Below are positions 1-10,219 of a stretch of DNA of 64,000 bases, piece after piece. The position numbers and the translations under genes were made by a program. The stretch spans positions 372,001-436,000 of the forward strand of contig JAGB01000001.1 of the NCBI GenBank assembly GCA_000526435.1, given 5' to 3'. Positions within the stretch are counted from its first letter, which is position 1; every line of letters starts with the position of its first letter. The notes below the pieces were generated by a model that saw only the letters and a list, made by a program, of their open reading frames with translations, was not told the DNA's origin and did not search any database. Origin of the DNA: Caldicoprobacter oshimai DSM 21659 (GTDB lineage Bacteria > Bacillota > Clostridia > Caldicoprobacterales > Caldicoprobacteraceae).

Positions 1-765
1 CAGTTACCTCTTGTGGATAAACTTCTATGCCCTCAATCTCATAATTCTCGTTGGGTACACCAGCGATATTCGGCTTTACTGGCAAGACTTTTAAGGGATA
101 AACCGGCACCGTAATTATTACATACCGTGGATTGATATTAATGTATTTTGATTCGATCATTCGCCCATCCTCATCCAGCAACAAAACCGGCAACGAGTAT
201 TCGACAGTAGAAGATACATCGGAAATCTCTAAGGACACCGTAGCCCTATATATCCGTTTGATAAGATTCTCAGGCCCTGATACTCTTACAGTATTAGAAG
301 GCTTCAACCTGTAAGGAAACGCTAGATATCCTTTAGCTTCTTTTACAATGACATCGGGCGTTACAACAACATCTTTGTGTACCAAATAATCAGTTTTAAC
401 GATGATTTCGGGCTTGCGCCTCAAAGTAACCCCCGAAGGCAACCCCTTAATATCCACAAACAGCCTGTATTCCCCTGGCTCGTTAATCTCAGAAAGGTCA
501 ATCGCGCCTTCCAACTGTTCGATATCTATTTTTTCCAGATCCCGCGTACGCCCTTTCACCGAAATGCTCACTTCACTGGGTATATCATACACCAATGTAA
601 GCCCTTTTTCCTTGAATTTATCCTCATTGACTATTTTTACTGGAACGTTATCGTAGCTTCTGGAAATTTCAGGATTTTGCTCCCTTATCGCTATAAGCCA
701 TAGTATGATGGCGATGATGACCGAAATGAACTTCAAAGCAAAGTTCTTACCTAGTTTGCTATGCA
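1..765 (-). CDS. cdaR: CdaR (YbbR-domain) regulator of diadenylate cyclase, partial
   Basis: The minus-strand reading frame starts at the ATG at 765 and runs off the left edge with no stop, giving 255 residues. It opens with a short basic stretch and one membrane helix (about residues 10-26, rich in I, L and W). Extracellular beta-rich repeats follow, with YbbR-type phrases such as VPVKIVN, VSISVKGR and LPSGVTL. In Firmicutes, CdaR binds the membrane cyclase CdaA and modulates c-di-AMP synthesis. The start overlaps the end of cdaA by 7 bases, which supports translational coupling. The C-terminus is outside the window, so the number of YbbR repeats cannot be counted. Confidence 0.9.
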
Positions 766-1610
766 TCCTTTGACCTCCGCTTTATCAAACTAAAGGGTTT
801 TAATTCTTTTTCCTTTACATATATTTTTTCTAAAATGCCGCGCAATCCTTCAGCGTCCAGATACCGGGTCAGCTTTCCATCGCTGGCAATTGAAACAATA
901 CCCGTTTCTTCTGAGACGATTATAGCCAATGCATCGGATGCTTCAGAAATGCCCAACGCCGCCCTATGGCGCGTACCCAGCTGTTTGCTCAAATTTGGGT
1001 TTTCGGTAAGCGGCAAAAAACAGCCCGCAGCTACTATACGCGATTCCCTTACTATAACGGCACCGTCGTGCAGGGGTGTGTTGGGCACAAAGATATTTTC
1101 CAGCAGTTCCCTCGTCAGCCTGGCATCCAAACGCACTCCCGTCTCCACCACATCATTTAGGCCTGTCTTCCTTTCGATAACGATCAACGCACCAGTACGG
1201 CTAGATGATAGATTTTGAACAGCTCCCACTATATTCTCTATGACCTCGGTGACATCCTCATCGTTTTGGGTAAACATCACCTTGTCAAATATCCTTCCTC
1301 TACCTATCTGCTCCAAAGCCCTTCTCAATTCAGGTTGAAAGACGATCAGCAAAGCGATTACGCCCAACTGCGCAGTGTTGCGGAGGATCATATGGACAGT
1401 ACTTAGATTCAGAATATTGCTCATCCAGGTAGCAAACAATAATATTGCTAGTCCCTTTAAAACCTGCTCTGCTCGCGTCTCACGTATAAGCAGCATTAAC
1501 TTATATAGAGCATATGCTACAATGGCTACATCCACGATGTGACGTATGATATCGGGAAATTGAAAGTACGGTTTCATATAGGAGATGATGTTTGAAAGCC
1601 AGGCCCACAT
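759..1610 (-). CDS. cdaA: Membrane diadenylate cyclase CdaA
   Basis: This 283-residue protein makes c-di-AMP from two ATP. About three N-terminal membrane helices (residues 10-90) are followed by a DisA_N cyclase domain. The two catalytic motifs are present: DGA in LHDGAVIV and RHR in GTRHRAALG, followed by SEETG. Length and order match the CdaA family. The ATG at 1610 is preceded by GGGGTGG at proper spacing. It sits directly upstream of cdaR, the standard arrangement; glmM, often next in this cluster, would lie outside the window. The second messenger controls potassium and osmolyte balance and cell-wall homeostasis in Gram-positive bacteria. Confidence 0.96.
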   Translation of the reverse strand: MWAWLSNIISYMKPYFQFPDIIRHIVDVAIVAYALYKLMLLIRETRAEQVLKGLAILLFATWMSNILNLSTVHMILRNTAQLGVIALLIVFQPELRRALEQIGRGRIFDKVMFTQNDEDVTEVIENIVGAVQNLSSSRTGALIVIERKTGLNDVVETGVRLDARLTRELLENIFVPNTPLHDGAVIVRESRIVAAGCFLPLTENPNLSKQLGTRHRAALGISEASDALAIIVSEETGIVSIASDGKLTRYLDAEGLRGILEKIYVKEKELKPFSLIKRRSKDA

Positions 1611-1768
1611 ATTTCCACCCCTTGCAACTTATGCCGTTTCCATACAACAATACCCACTCTAACCTCCAAAACAGACGCACCATTCCAGCTAATATTATTA
1701 TATACCAACCGCTATGGCTTTTAAAAGAACCATCAACAATCTTTATGACGTTCTCCGTAAAGCAGCAT

Positions 1769-2743
1769 TCACATGACAATCGGAATGGCTATTCCACAAT
1801 TGATGCATCTTTTGTCCTTCAATCCCATTACCCTTATCACGTATCCACGGTCGACTATCTTCTGCCCACATTCAGGACAATAGGTGTTGTTATCTGCTCC
1901 TATCACATTACCTATATAGACAAAGTTGAGATATTCTCTGGCCACATCTCTCAGCTCATAAAGAGTAGTGACAGGGGTAGGTGGAAGCTGCATACGATAG
2001 TTAGGATAATACCGGGAAAGGTGCAGCGGAATGTTTTTATCAATCCCACTGAGCCAGCGCGCCAGCTCTCTTATTTCCTCTTTGTCGTCATTGAGCCCCC
2101 CGATGATCAGGGTGGTTATTTCAACGTGGGCCTTCCCGGCAGCCTGCTCCACCACTCTTTTAACTGCAGACAGGTTACCCCCGCAGATTTTCCTGTAAAA
2201 CTGTTCGTTAAACGCCTTGACATCTATATTAAAAGCATCGACATACAGCAGTAAATCCTTTAGAGGCTCAACTTGGACGAAGCCATTGGTAACCAATACT
2301 ACCTTCAAATCCTTCTGTTTGCAAAGCTGCGCCGTATCCAGGATGTATTCGTACCAGATAATTGGTTCGTTATAAGTAAAAGCGATACCTATGCTATTAT
2401 GTTCAATTGCCATTTCAACCAATTTATCAGGAGCTACAAATACGGTAGGTTGCTCCCTATGGGCAATATGCCAGTTTTGACAGAAGGAACAGCGAAGATT
2501 GCACCACAATCCACCTACTGAAAGTATGAAGCTGCCCGGATAAAAATGATATAAAGGTTTCTTCTCTATAGGATCCATGGCTATTGAAGAGACCATTGCA
2601 TACCCTTCCGCTATCAGCGTGCCGTTTACATGCTTCCTTTGCCTGCAAAGGCCGCTTTTCCCTTCCGGAATCAGGCATTCATGGGGGCAAAGATTGCATC
2701 TTATCTTGTCCCCTTCCATGGTATAAAACAGCGCTTCCCTCAT
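1769..2743 (-). CDS. amrS: AmmeMemoRadiSam system radical SAM enzyme
   Basis: This 324-residue radical SAM protein has an N-terminal cysteine cluster (CNLCPHEC, then GLCRQR). The SAM/[4Fe-4S] motif CSFCQNW is preceded by WCNLR, giving CX3CX2C. A C-terminal zinc-ribbon-like part carries CPECGQ and CINCG. This architecture is that of the enzyme always found with Memo and AMMECR1 proteins; the reaction is not established as far as I know. The partner fusion gene lies 48 bases upstream in the same direction, so the two are probably cotranscribed. The ATG at 2743 has an AAGGAAT ribosome site. An activating-enzyme role (glycyl radical type) is a weaker alternative. Confidence 0.9.
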   Translation of the reverse strand: MREALFYTMEGDKIRCNLCPHECLIPEGKSGLCRQRKHVNGTLIAEGYAMVSSIAMDPIEKKPLYHFYPGSFILSVGGLWCNLRCSFCQNWHIAHREQPTVFVAPDKLVEMAIEHNSIGIAFTYNEPIIWYEYILDTAQLCKQKDLKVVLVTNGFVQVEPLKDLLLYVDAFNIDVKAFNEQFYRKICGGNLSAVKRVVEQAAGKAHVEITTLIIGGLNDDKEEIRELARWLSGIDKNIPLHLSRYYPNYRMQLPPTPVTTLYELRDVAREYLNFVYIGNVIGADNNTYCPECGQKIVDRGYVIRVMGLKDKRCINCGIAIPIVM

Positions 2744-2791
2744 ATTCCTTACACCTTCTAAGGCTTTTAGTGACAGCCGCGTCGTTACATC

Positions 2792-4201
2792 TTATTTGTG
2801 GCGTTCCACCTCAAAACGCTCTATAGTGTAGCTTTCGTCGGGACGTATTCCTGCCTTCCGCAGCGCAATTTCAATCTGCTGCTGAGGCGTATCAACCCCT
2901 TCTAGGTCAGGCAATAGCAACCCCGATCTATGTCTGCTCCTAACTATTACTCCATATCTCTTTGCATCAAGCTCATCTATGGAGTTGACGGGCTCTGGTT
3001 TCTTTAAGACGTCAACCGAATACACCAAATCCTCCAGCTCACTCTCATCCACAGGGATGAACCGCGGATCGTGTACCCCAGCGCTTATAGCATTATAGAT
3101 GATCTCCTCTGCGATATTCCTTCGGGTAGCCTCGATGGTGCCAATACATCCGCGCAGCTGTCCATCCTTTTTTATGGAAACAAAAACTCCAGCTCTATTG
3201 TCCAACATTTCTCTGGGAAGGTCATCATCCGGTTCGATTACCTTGCCGGTACGTATATATGATTCAAGTGAACGCCTGGCCAGACGGACATAAGGGTCTT
3301 CGTTTTGACGCACCTTTTGCATCCGCTGATGCTTTTTCTCAAATAGCCTGTTCACAAGAAGCCGTGCGGAATTCAATTCGCCCTTTTCCAATATGGCCAC
3401 ACCGTATCCCACTCCAAAGGGCCCCTCATAGGATAAAACCCTGGGATACAACTCATAGCCATCCAGCGTTCCTAAGGCTATAATGATGGAACGAAGGCCA
3501 CACTCGCCACCTTCTTCAATCATCACGGGATCTAAATTGAAGAACCCCTCAACATCGCCGTTCTCAATAAGCGATATTATCTGCTTATCCAGCTTAGGTC
3601 CCATTGGATTAAAGCCATAAGGCCCGTCCTGGCTCAACCGATGGGATAGGTCGCCGCTGGCAATCACGCTCACATCCCTTTGGCAGGCATGTACAACTTC
3701 TTGAATAACTTTCCCAAAGGCATACAACTTCTCATACGATAAGGGCGCATATGTGATATGCACCAGCTTAAAGTCGCTATACTGCTTAATCACGAAATAT
3801 AAGGGCACCAGGGCGCCCCAGTCCATGGCCGTCGATATGCCGTATTCGGATGCCATATTGCCGTCAATCCCTATACAGGGTATATTTGAACGCTCAGCGC
3901 TATCCATGATGGCCCTGGCTAGCTCAACATCGTTTTCAAAAGACATCCTCACGCCTGCAGCGCCAAACCTTGCGAAATTCCCTGTCAGACGCGGTACAGC
4001 CATGACAGCTATGGCATCGCGAAACATCGGTCCGTGAGGAGTGATGAGTATTATGGTATGGGGCTTCTTTTCCTCTATATGCTTGGCGCATGCTTCCATG
4101 GCCTCTAGCGTGCTTTGCGCCTTTCTCTCTTCACCTTTGCCAACCTCCGGAATAATAATGGGAGGATGAGGCATCAGGTAAACCGAAAGGATCTCACCCA
4201 C
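2792..4201 (-). CDS. AmmeMemoRadiSam fusion: Memo-like dioxygenase fold + AMMECR1
   Basis: This 469-residue fusion has two parts. Residues 1-270 are a Memo/LigB-like domain (MPHPPIIIPEVGKGEE, ITPHGPMFRD, VIASGDLSHRL) with histidines in the places where the extradiol dioxygenase fold binds metal. Residues 290-469 are an AMMECR1 domain (GVFVSIKKDGQLRGCIGTIE, then HDPRF). In many genomes these are two separate genes; here they form one polypeptide. The start is GTG at 4201, supported by AAGGAGGTG seven bases upstream. It precedes the radical SAM gene amrS. The biochemical role is unknown. The strict three-way co-occurrence implies a shared pathway, possibly a modification of an unknown substrate (inference). 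Confidence 0.9.
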   Translation of the reverse strand: MGEILSVYLMPHPPIIIPEVGKGEERKAQSTLEAMEACAKHIEEKKPHTIILITPHGPMFRDAIAVMAVPRLTGNFARFGAAGVRMSFENDVELARAIMDSAERSNIPCIGIDGNMASEYGISTAMDWGALVPLYFVIKQYSDFKLVHITYAPLSYEKLYAFGKVIQEVVHACQRDVSVIASGDLSHRLSQDGPYGFNPMGPKLDKQIISLIENGDVEGFFNLDPVMIEEGGECGLRSIIIALGTLDGYELYPRVLSYEGPFGVGYGVAILEKGELNSARLLVNRLFEKKHQRMQKVRQNEDPYVRLARRSLESYIRTGKVIEPDDDLPREMLDNRAGVFVSIKKDGQLRGCIGTIEATRRNIAEEIIYNAISAGVHDPRFIPVDESELEDLVYSVDVLKKPEPVNSIDELDAKRYGVIVRSRHRSGLLLPDLEGVDTPQQQIEIALRKAGIRPDESYTIERFEVERHK

Positions 4202-4398
4202 TTGATGACACCTCCTTCTCCACCTATTAAGTTTATCACAAAATGGGATAAAGATACAGTAACATCAAAATTTATCATATACTCCTTTTGCATATAAACG
4301 CCCTTTTCTGCAACATGCTTCCCTGATTTTGGCATAAAAATCATTTGGACCTAACTTAATAAGTTATTTTCAGCAAAGCTCTGTATCCAATAATACAA

Positions 4399-4440
4399 GT
4401 AGGCCTTTATTGTCACAATAATTGTGATATAAAGGCCTAC
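4399..4440 (-). terminator. 42-base near-perfect palindrome after the PII gene
   Basis: GTAGGCCTTTAT at 4399-4410 pairs with ATAAAGGCCTAC at 4429-4440, and inside it TCACAAT pairs with ATTGTGA, giving a very strong hairpin. It lies 29 bases beyond the stop of the PII-like gene. The following bases on the minus strand are only moderately T-rich, so it could be a weak terminator, an RNA-stabilising hairpin or a dyad protein site. Confidence 0.6.
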
Positions 4441-4468
4441 CTCTTCAACCTATCATCTAAAAAAAGAA

Positions 4469-5137
4469 TCATTCATGCAAGCCATAGGTCTTGTTCACGC
4501 TTTGTACAAAAATTATGCCTTTACCGGGCTGATCTATCTCGAGATGTTCTCTTATGGACGAGACAACCGCTTCGGCAATATCGCTCTTTACCAGGATAAG
4601 CACCATTTCCTTTTCTGGCTCGATTTCCATGGCAAAGACCTTGCTGGTCTCGTGAATGCCCGCACCCCTTGCGTTCACTATAGTGGCGCCCTTGGCTCCA
4701 GCCTTTCTGGAAGCCTCCACCACCTCCTCTCCTTTACCCCTATCTACAATCGTAACCACTAGATTGTAAGACACCTTGTCTTCGCTCCCCTCCATGTGAA
4801 TTTCATCATGCTTATAGACAGTTGACCCTATTATATCACAAACCGGCATAGTAAAGGCTATGCCATGGTGCGGCTTTTCAAAATGAAAATGCTCATTTAG
4901 AAATTCTGCCACTTCATCCGCAGTTTTTCTATCAGCAGCCATTACTACTATCTCTTTACGCTCATCGGTTATGCCCAAAAGTTCCAGTACATGGCTTTTA
5001 ACGGTACCTCTTCCTAAAAATACCGTCCCTCCTGTCATACCATGTTTTTTTGCTGTTTGCAACACCTTGCTGCCCACGCCGAAATTCACTATGACGCATA
5101 TCAATCCAAAACCCGTGGCATTGGAACAAACTGTCAT
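4469..5137 (-). CDS. Tandem PII-like signalling protein
   Basis: These 222 residues contain two PII/GlnB-like halves. Half 1 (about 10-105) has GLICVIVNFGVGSKVLQTAKK, the glycine-rich TGGTVFLGRGT, and HHGIAFTMPV. Half 2 (about 122-215) repeats the pattern with NLVVTIVDRGKGEEVVEASRKAG, GATIVNARGAG, and GKGIIFVQSV. A normal PII is about 110 residues, so this is an internal duplication. It starts only 6 bases after the stop of the DUF1538 membrane gene, and its AAGGAGG site lies inside that gene's last codons, so the two are co-translated. PII proteins bind ATP/ADP and 2-oxoglutarate or other ligands and gate transporters. A sensor role for the neighbouring membrane protein is inference. Confidence 0.85.
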   Translation of the reverse strand: MTVCSNATGFGLICVIVNFGVGSKVLQTAKKHGMTGGTVFLGRGTVKSHVLELLGITDERKEIVVMAADRKTADEVAEFLNEHFHFEKPHHGIAFTMPVCDIIGSTVYKHDEIHMEGSEDKVSYNLVVTIVDRGKGEEVVEASRKAGAKGATIVNARGAGIHETSKVFAMEIEPEKEMVLILVKSDIAEAVVSSIREHLEIDQPGKGIIFVQSVNKTYGLHE

Positions 5138-5143
5138 GAATGT

Positions 5144-6619
5144 TTATGCCTCCTTCCGGGATTTCACTTTATATACAAGTCCTAATATCTGCAAAGCAAT
5201 AAGCGGCATGGATGCCACCATCGCAATCATTCCAAATCCATCCACCAGTACATTAGCGCCTTCTACCGCTTCGGCAGCCCCCTGTATAAAGGCCAACATA
5301 AAGGTGGCGGTCATGGGTCCTGAAGCTACGCTGCCCGAATCGAAAGCAATACCGATAAAAAGTTCCGGAACGAAATACATAAGTGCTATTGCTATTATAT
5401 AAGAAGGCAATAAATAATGCCAGAGTTGAATGCCAGGAACCAGTATCCTCAACACCGATAAGGCCACCGCAACTCCGATTCCTAATGAAAGGGCAACCAT
5501 TACTAGACTTCTCTTAATGTAGCCGCTGGTAGCATCTTCAATCTGGTGCATCAAAACGTGTACGGCCGGCTCGGCCAGTACAGTAACAAATCCCAGTATG
5601 AAACCGATTATCAGGATATACGCTTTGTTATCCAGCATGGCAACCCTATATCCCACAATACTTCCTACGTCCATAAAACCGGCATTGACGCCGTCCATAA
5701 ACAGCACCAGCCCTACAAAGGCGAATAAAAGCCCCATCAATACCTTCCTAAAGGCTCTCCTTGAAAAGCCGGATGAAAATATTTGAAATATGAACAGGGT
5801 AAGCAATATAGGCAACAATGCCAAAAACACATCACGGGTAACTTTGGGTAGCTCCTCAATAAAGGGATCTATAATAGACTCAGACGCCAGGGCATTAGCC
5901 TCTAGTGCACCCGTTATCTCGCCTGCATTCGAAGCTATATCCATAATTAAAACTCCCAATATAGCGCCTATGGACGCAATACACACCAATCCAAAACTGT
6001 CCCGTTCGGAGGCTTTGCTGTCCTTTTTTGGCATCGAAACGCCCATTGCAAGCGCCAAGATGAAAGGAACGGCTAAAGCGCCGGTGGCAGCACCGCAGGC
6101 GTCAAACGATATGGCCAAAAATGCAGGAGATGAAAATAAAGCCAATATAAAGACTATCCCATACATCACAGTAAATACAGTTCGCAGGGAAACGTTATAT
6201 ACTATTCTTGCAAAGCCAAGAGCAATCATGATCCCAAAGCCAATCGAAACGGCCACAACTATCCCCATCTTTGAAACTTGACCGGATGTAACCATATCCA
6301 CCTGCCTTGCTAGTATATGCAGATCAGGTTCGGCAGCAGAAATGAAAAAACCAAGCACGAAACCTACACTAATTACCACCAATATTTTGTTCGTCTTTAT
6401 AATGGCCGACCCTATGGCAGTGCCAATGGGAGTAATTCCTACATCAACTCCAAGTAGAAATACCGATAAGCCTATGATGATGAGTAATGTACCAACGAGA
6501 AACTTTAAAATCAGATGCGTTTCCAGCGGCGTCAATGTAAAATGCAATATGAGAACTATTGCTGTAATGGGTAGAACAGTGTGTAGTACCTCCTTTAACT
6601 TGTCCAGAATTACGTTCAA
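5144..6619 (-). CDS. DUF1538 multi-pass membrane protein (duplicated)
   Basis: This 491-residue, strongly hydrophobic protein has about 12-14 predicted helices. The two halves repeat: the first contains LGVDVGITPIGTAIGSAI, AAEPDLHILARQVD and SFDACGAATGALAVPF; the second contains FMDGVNAGFMDVGSIVG, LAEPAVHVLMHQIE and AFDSGSVASGPMTATF. Conserved AEP-x-(V/L)H and FD-x-(C/S)G signatures in both halves suggest an inverted-repeat transporter fold (inference). The start is TTG at 6619, preceded by AAGGGGTG. No substrate is known for the family. The adjacent tandem PII protein argues for nucleotide- or metabolite-gated transport. Confidence 0.85.
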   Translation of the reverse strand: MNVILDKLKEVLHTVLPITAIVLILHFTLTPLETHLILKFLVGTLLIIIGLSVFLLGVDVGITPIGTAIGSAIIKTNKILVVISVGFVLGFFISAAEPDLHILARQVDMVTSGQVSKMGIVVAVSIGFGIMIALGFARIVYNVSLRTVFTVMYGIVFILALFSSPAFLAISFDACGAATGALAVPFILALAMGVSMPKKDSKASERDSFGLVCIASIGAILGVLIMDIASNAGEITGALEANALASESIIDPFIEELPKVTRDVFLALLPILLTLFIFQIFSSGFSRRAFRKVLMGLLFAFVGLVLFMDGVNAGFMDVGSIVGYRVAMLDNKAYILIIGFILGFVTVLAEPAVHVLMHQIEDATSGYIKRSLVMVALSLGIGVAVALSVLRILVPGIQLWHYLLPSYIIAIALMYFVPELFIGIAFDSGSVASGPMTATFMLAFIQGAAEAVEGANVLVDGFGMIAMVASMPLIALQILGLVYKVKSRKEA

Positions 6620-6737
6620 CTATGTATCACCCCTTCTTTGAAATTATACTTTAACTTATGGCATTCAGAATTATTTTACCATACTTTTTTTGTTAAATCA
6701 CCTCAAAATTTGCTCAAAACCTAAGATATTTATTTAT

Positions 6738-8067
<1,330 letters not shown>

Positions 8068-8375
8068 CTAGAAGTGTTTTAGATTTCGTATCAGAGGTCA
8101 GGGAATGATTGTATATCTTGATACAAGCGCATTAGTTAAACTGTATATCAACCGATAAGGAAACTCCTCTGGTCCGAGAAACCCTGCAAAACTCTTTAAT
8201 TAGTTGCCACCTTTAAAGTTGCCTATGCTGAAGCCCGGTCTGCCTTCGCTCGTGCCTACCGCGAAAAAATCATCTACAGCAGCAAACACGATGAAATTGT
8301 TGCTGCTTTAAAACAGAATTGGAAAAACTATTTAAAAAATCGAGGTAATCGATGAATTATGAGAAAACGATAAAG
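8068..8375 (+). pseudogene. Decayed vapBC locus: antitoxin tail and PIN-domain toxin
   Basis: Bases 8068-8108 read as the end of an antitoxin (SVLDFVSEVRE, stop). That stop overlaps the ATG at 8105 of a PIN-domain VapC-like protein, MIVYLDTSALVKLYINR, which stops at 8158. Further toxin pieces follow in other frames: VAYAEARSAFARAYREK at about 8220-8270 and IEVIDEL at about 8340-8360. The first acidic residue of the PIN site (LDTSALVK) is preserved, but the reading frame is broken at least twice. The IS30 element ends directly at the antitoxin fragment, so the 5' part of vapB is gone. Confidence 0.75.
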
Positions 8376-8402
8376 AAAAACTCTTACTTTGTACAGTGTT
8401 GC

Positions 8403-9170
8403 TCATTCGCCCAATTTTCTTGCAAAAATTAAATAACCGGTGTGGCCTACCATTAGATCTTTGGGCCTTAGCCTTTCAGGCACTAGTTTATATTTTCTCA
8501 TCATGATCTCCACAACTTCCGAAATATAGAAGCTGTTCTTTTCTAAAGAGATTAAAGTTTGGGAAACCTGGTTTGTAGTAGGAACGATAATCCCAAGGTG
8601 TCCTGCCGGCTTTAGCGCTTCCCGTACTATTTGTATAACTTCCCACGGTTCTCGTACATCTAGAAAAAAGGCATCTAAATCTCTTTCCTGAATACCTTCC
8701 TCAATAGACTTATTATACATTATTACGTTATCGAATTCCAAAAAGTCTTTTAAATTTTTTTCTGCAAGCTTGTAAAAATCCTCTCGCTGTTCGTAGGTAT
8801 ACACTTGGCCCTGAGGTCCCACAGCCCTAGAAAGGCATAGCGTAAAAGCTCCAGAGCCTGTCCCCGCCTCGCCTACGCGCTTTCCAGGGAAGACATCAAG
8901 ACGCATGAGAATATAAGCACCTTCCTTGGGATAGACAACCTGCGTCTTGCGCTTTAAGTAATGCATCACGTAATCGTAAGTATCGCAGTTTAAAACGTAA
9001 TAAACCGTGTCCTTTATTTCAAAGCTATTCCCAGGCTTTATTTCGGCAAGCTCAGTTGAATCTATTTGTCCATTGGGAAGCCCTACTTTATTTGGCGATG
9101 CAATGTCCACGACCTTTTTAAAACCATCCGGCCCGATTATCACCCTTTTTGTAGAAAATCCCGATTGCAT
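8403..9170 (-). CDS. trmI: tRNA (adenine-58-N1)-methyltransferase, TrmI/GCD14 type
   Basis: This 255-residue SAM-dependent methyltransferase has an N-terminal beta-barrel part (residues 1-70). A Rossmann domain follows with motif I VGEAGTGSGAFTLCLSRAVG, the acidic YEQRED, and DAFFLDVREPWEV. These match bacterial m1A58 enzymes. I chose ATG at 9170 because GGAGG lies six bases upstream; a GTG six bases further upstream would abut the ribosome site. Downstream of ttuA in the same direction with a 39-base gap, it probably shares its transcript. Both enzymes modify the T-loop, and m1A58 helps stabilise tRNA at high temperature. Confidence 0.9.
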   Translation of the reverse strand: MQSGFSTKRVIIGPDGFKKVVDIASPNKVGLPNGQIDSTELAEIKPGNSFEIKDTVYYVLNCDTYDYVMHYLKRKTQVVYPKEGAYILMRLDVFPGKRVGEAGTGSGAFTLCLSRAVGPQGQVYTYEQREDFYKLAEKNLKDFLEFDNVIMYNKSIEEGIQERDLDAFFLDVREPWEVIQIVREALKPAGHLGIIVPTTNQVSQTLISLEKNSFYISEVVEIMMRKYKLVPERLRPKDLMVGHTGYLIFARKLGE

Positions 9171-9209
9171 TCTCACCCTCCTTATTTCAATAATTGTCTA
9201 TTTCTCCGG

Positions 9210-10118
9210 TTAATTCTCCTTCCTTTCTGCAATTTTTCGCAATCGACAGAATGAACAAACCTCTGCAGTGGTCACTTGACCACAGAGGCTACATTCTTTG
9301 AGCTGAACAGTGCCTGACTCTTTCTCAAAATAGTTTCTCCCTTTCTTGTAGAAGTTAATGAGAAAACGTTGTTTAGTACCAGGACTTTCTTCTTCTAGCC
9401 TGTTCAAAACTTCTTTATAAAGTATCGAACTTGCTCCTACAGCAAGTGGACATTTACCTTGGAAAAATTCAATACCGTTGTATGTTACATAAGCCAAATT
9501 TTCCTTTTCAGTTAGAGTATAAAGCGGCTTTACCTTTTTGACTAGTTTCGGATGAGTACTGGGAAGTACAGGTGACTGCTTGGCAAGATAGCCCTCCTGC
9601 CAACTCAATACGTTACCCAAAAGAGTTGCCGCTTCATCATCCAGATTATGTCCCGTGGCAACAACATCAAACCCTTCATCGAGGGCCACCTTGTTAAAAA
9701 GGTACCTTTTTATCGCACCGCATATGGAACATGTACTCCGTTTTAGTTGTCGCGCAAGGTCAAGTATGTTAAAATTAAATTCCTTTTCGGTATTTTTAAT
9801 TATAACGGGAGCATTATGTTTTTGTGAAAAATGTTCTACTACTTCCTGCGATCTAGCCGAATATTCTCCTATACCCACGTTGATATGCATTCCTGTTACA
9901 TTATATCCCATTTTTAATAAAATATACCATAAGGCCATACTGTCTTTTCCGCCAGATACAACCACCAAAATCCGATCGTCGGTATTAAACATCTTTTCTC
10001 GTTTTATGTTTCGGAGCACTTGATTTGAATAGTAAACTTGAAAACAATTAATACAAAATATTGCATTATGTCTCTTTAAAGATATCTCTGCTTTTTCACC
10101 ACAACGACGACAACGCAA
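9210..10118 (-). CDS. ttuA: TtuA-like tRNA 2-thiouridine/2-thioribothymidine-54 synthase
   Basis: This 302-residue PP-loop ATPase carries the nucleotide motif VVVSGGKDSMALW at about residue 52. An N-terminal zinc knuckle (CRRCGE and FCINC) and a C-terminal one (CSLCG and CSFC) flank the core. Internal cysteines (CSICG near residue 130 and CPLA near 224) are placed like the Fe-S ligands of TtuA/NcsA. GMHINVGIGEYS is typical of the TtuA subgroup rather than TilS or TtcA. It starts with TTG at 10118 after an AAGGGGG-like site. No TtuB/ThiS-like sulfur carrier is encoded nearby. Confidence 0.82.
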   Translation of the reverse strand: MRCRRCGEKAEISLKRHNAIFCINCFQVYYSNQVLRNIKREKMFNTDDRILVVVSGGKDSMALWYILLKMGYNVTGMHINVGIGEYSARSQEVVEHFSQKHNAPVIIKNTEKEFNFNILDLARQLKRSTCSICGAIKRYLFNKVALDEGFDVVATGHNLDDEAATLLGNVLSWQEGYLAKQSPVLPSTHPKLVKKVKPLYTLTEKENLAYVTYNGIEFFQGKCPLAVGASSILYKEVLNRLEEESPGTKQRFLINFYKKGRNYFEKESGTVQLKECSLCGQVTTAEVCSFCRLRKIAERKEN

Positions 10119-10219
10119 TTGTATCCCCCTTCTTCTGTAGATATTGATTACAGTACCTCAATTTTATTTTCTCTTAACAGTCAAAATTGACACCTTTCTT
10201 TTCTCCTCTTTTTTACCGT

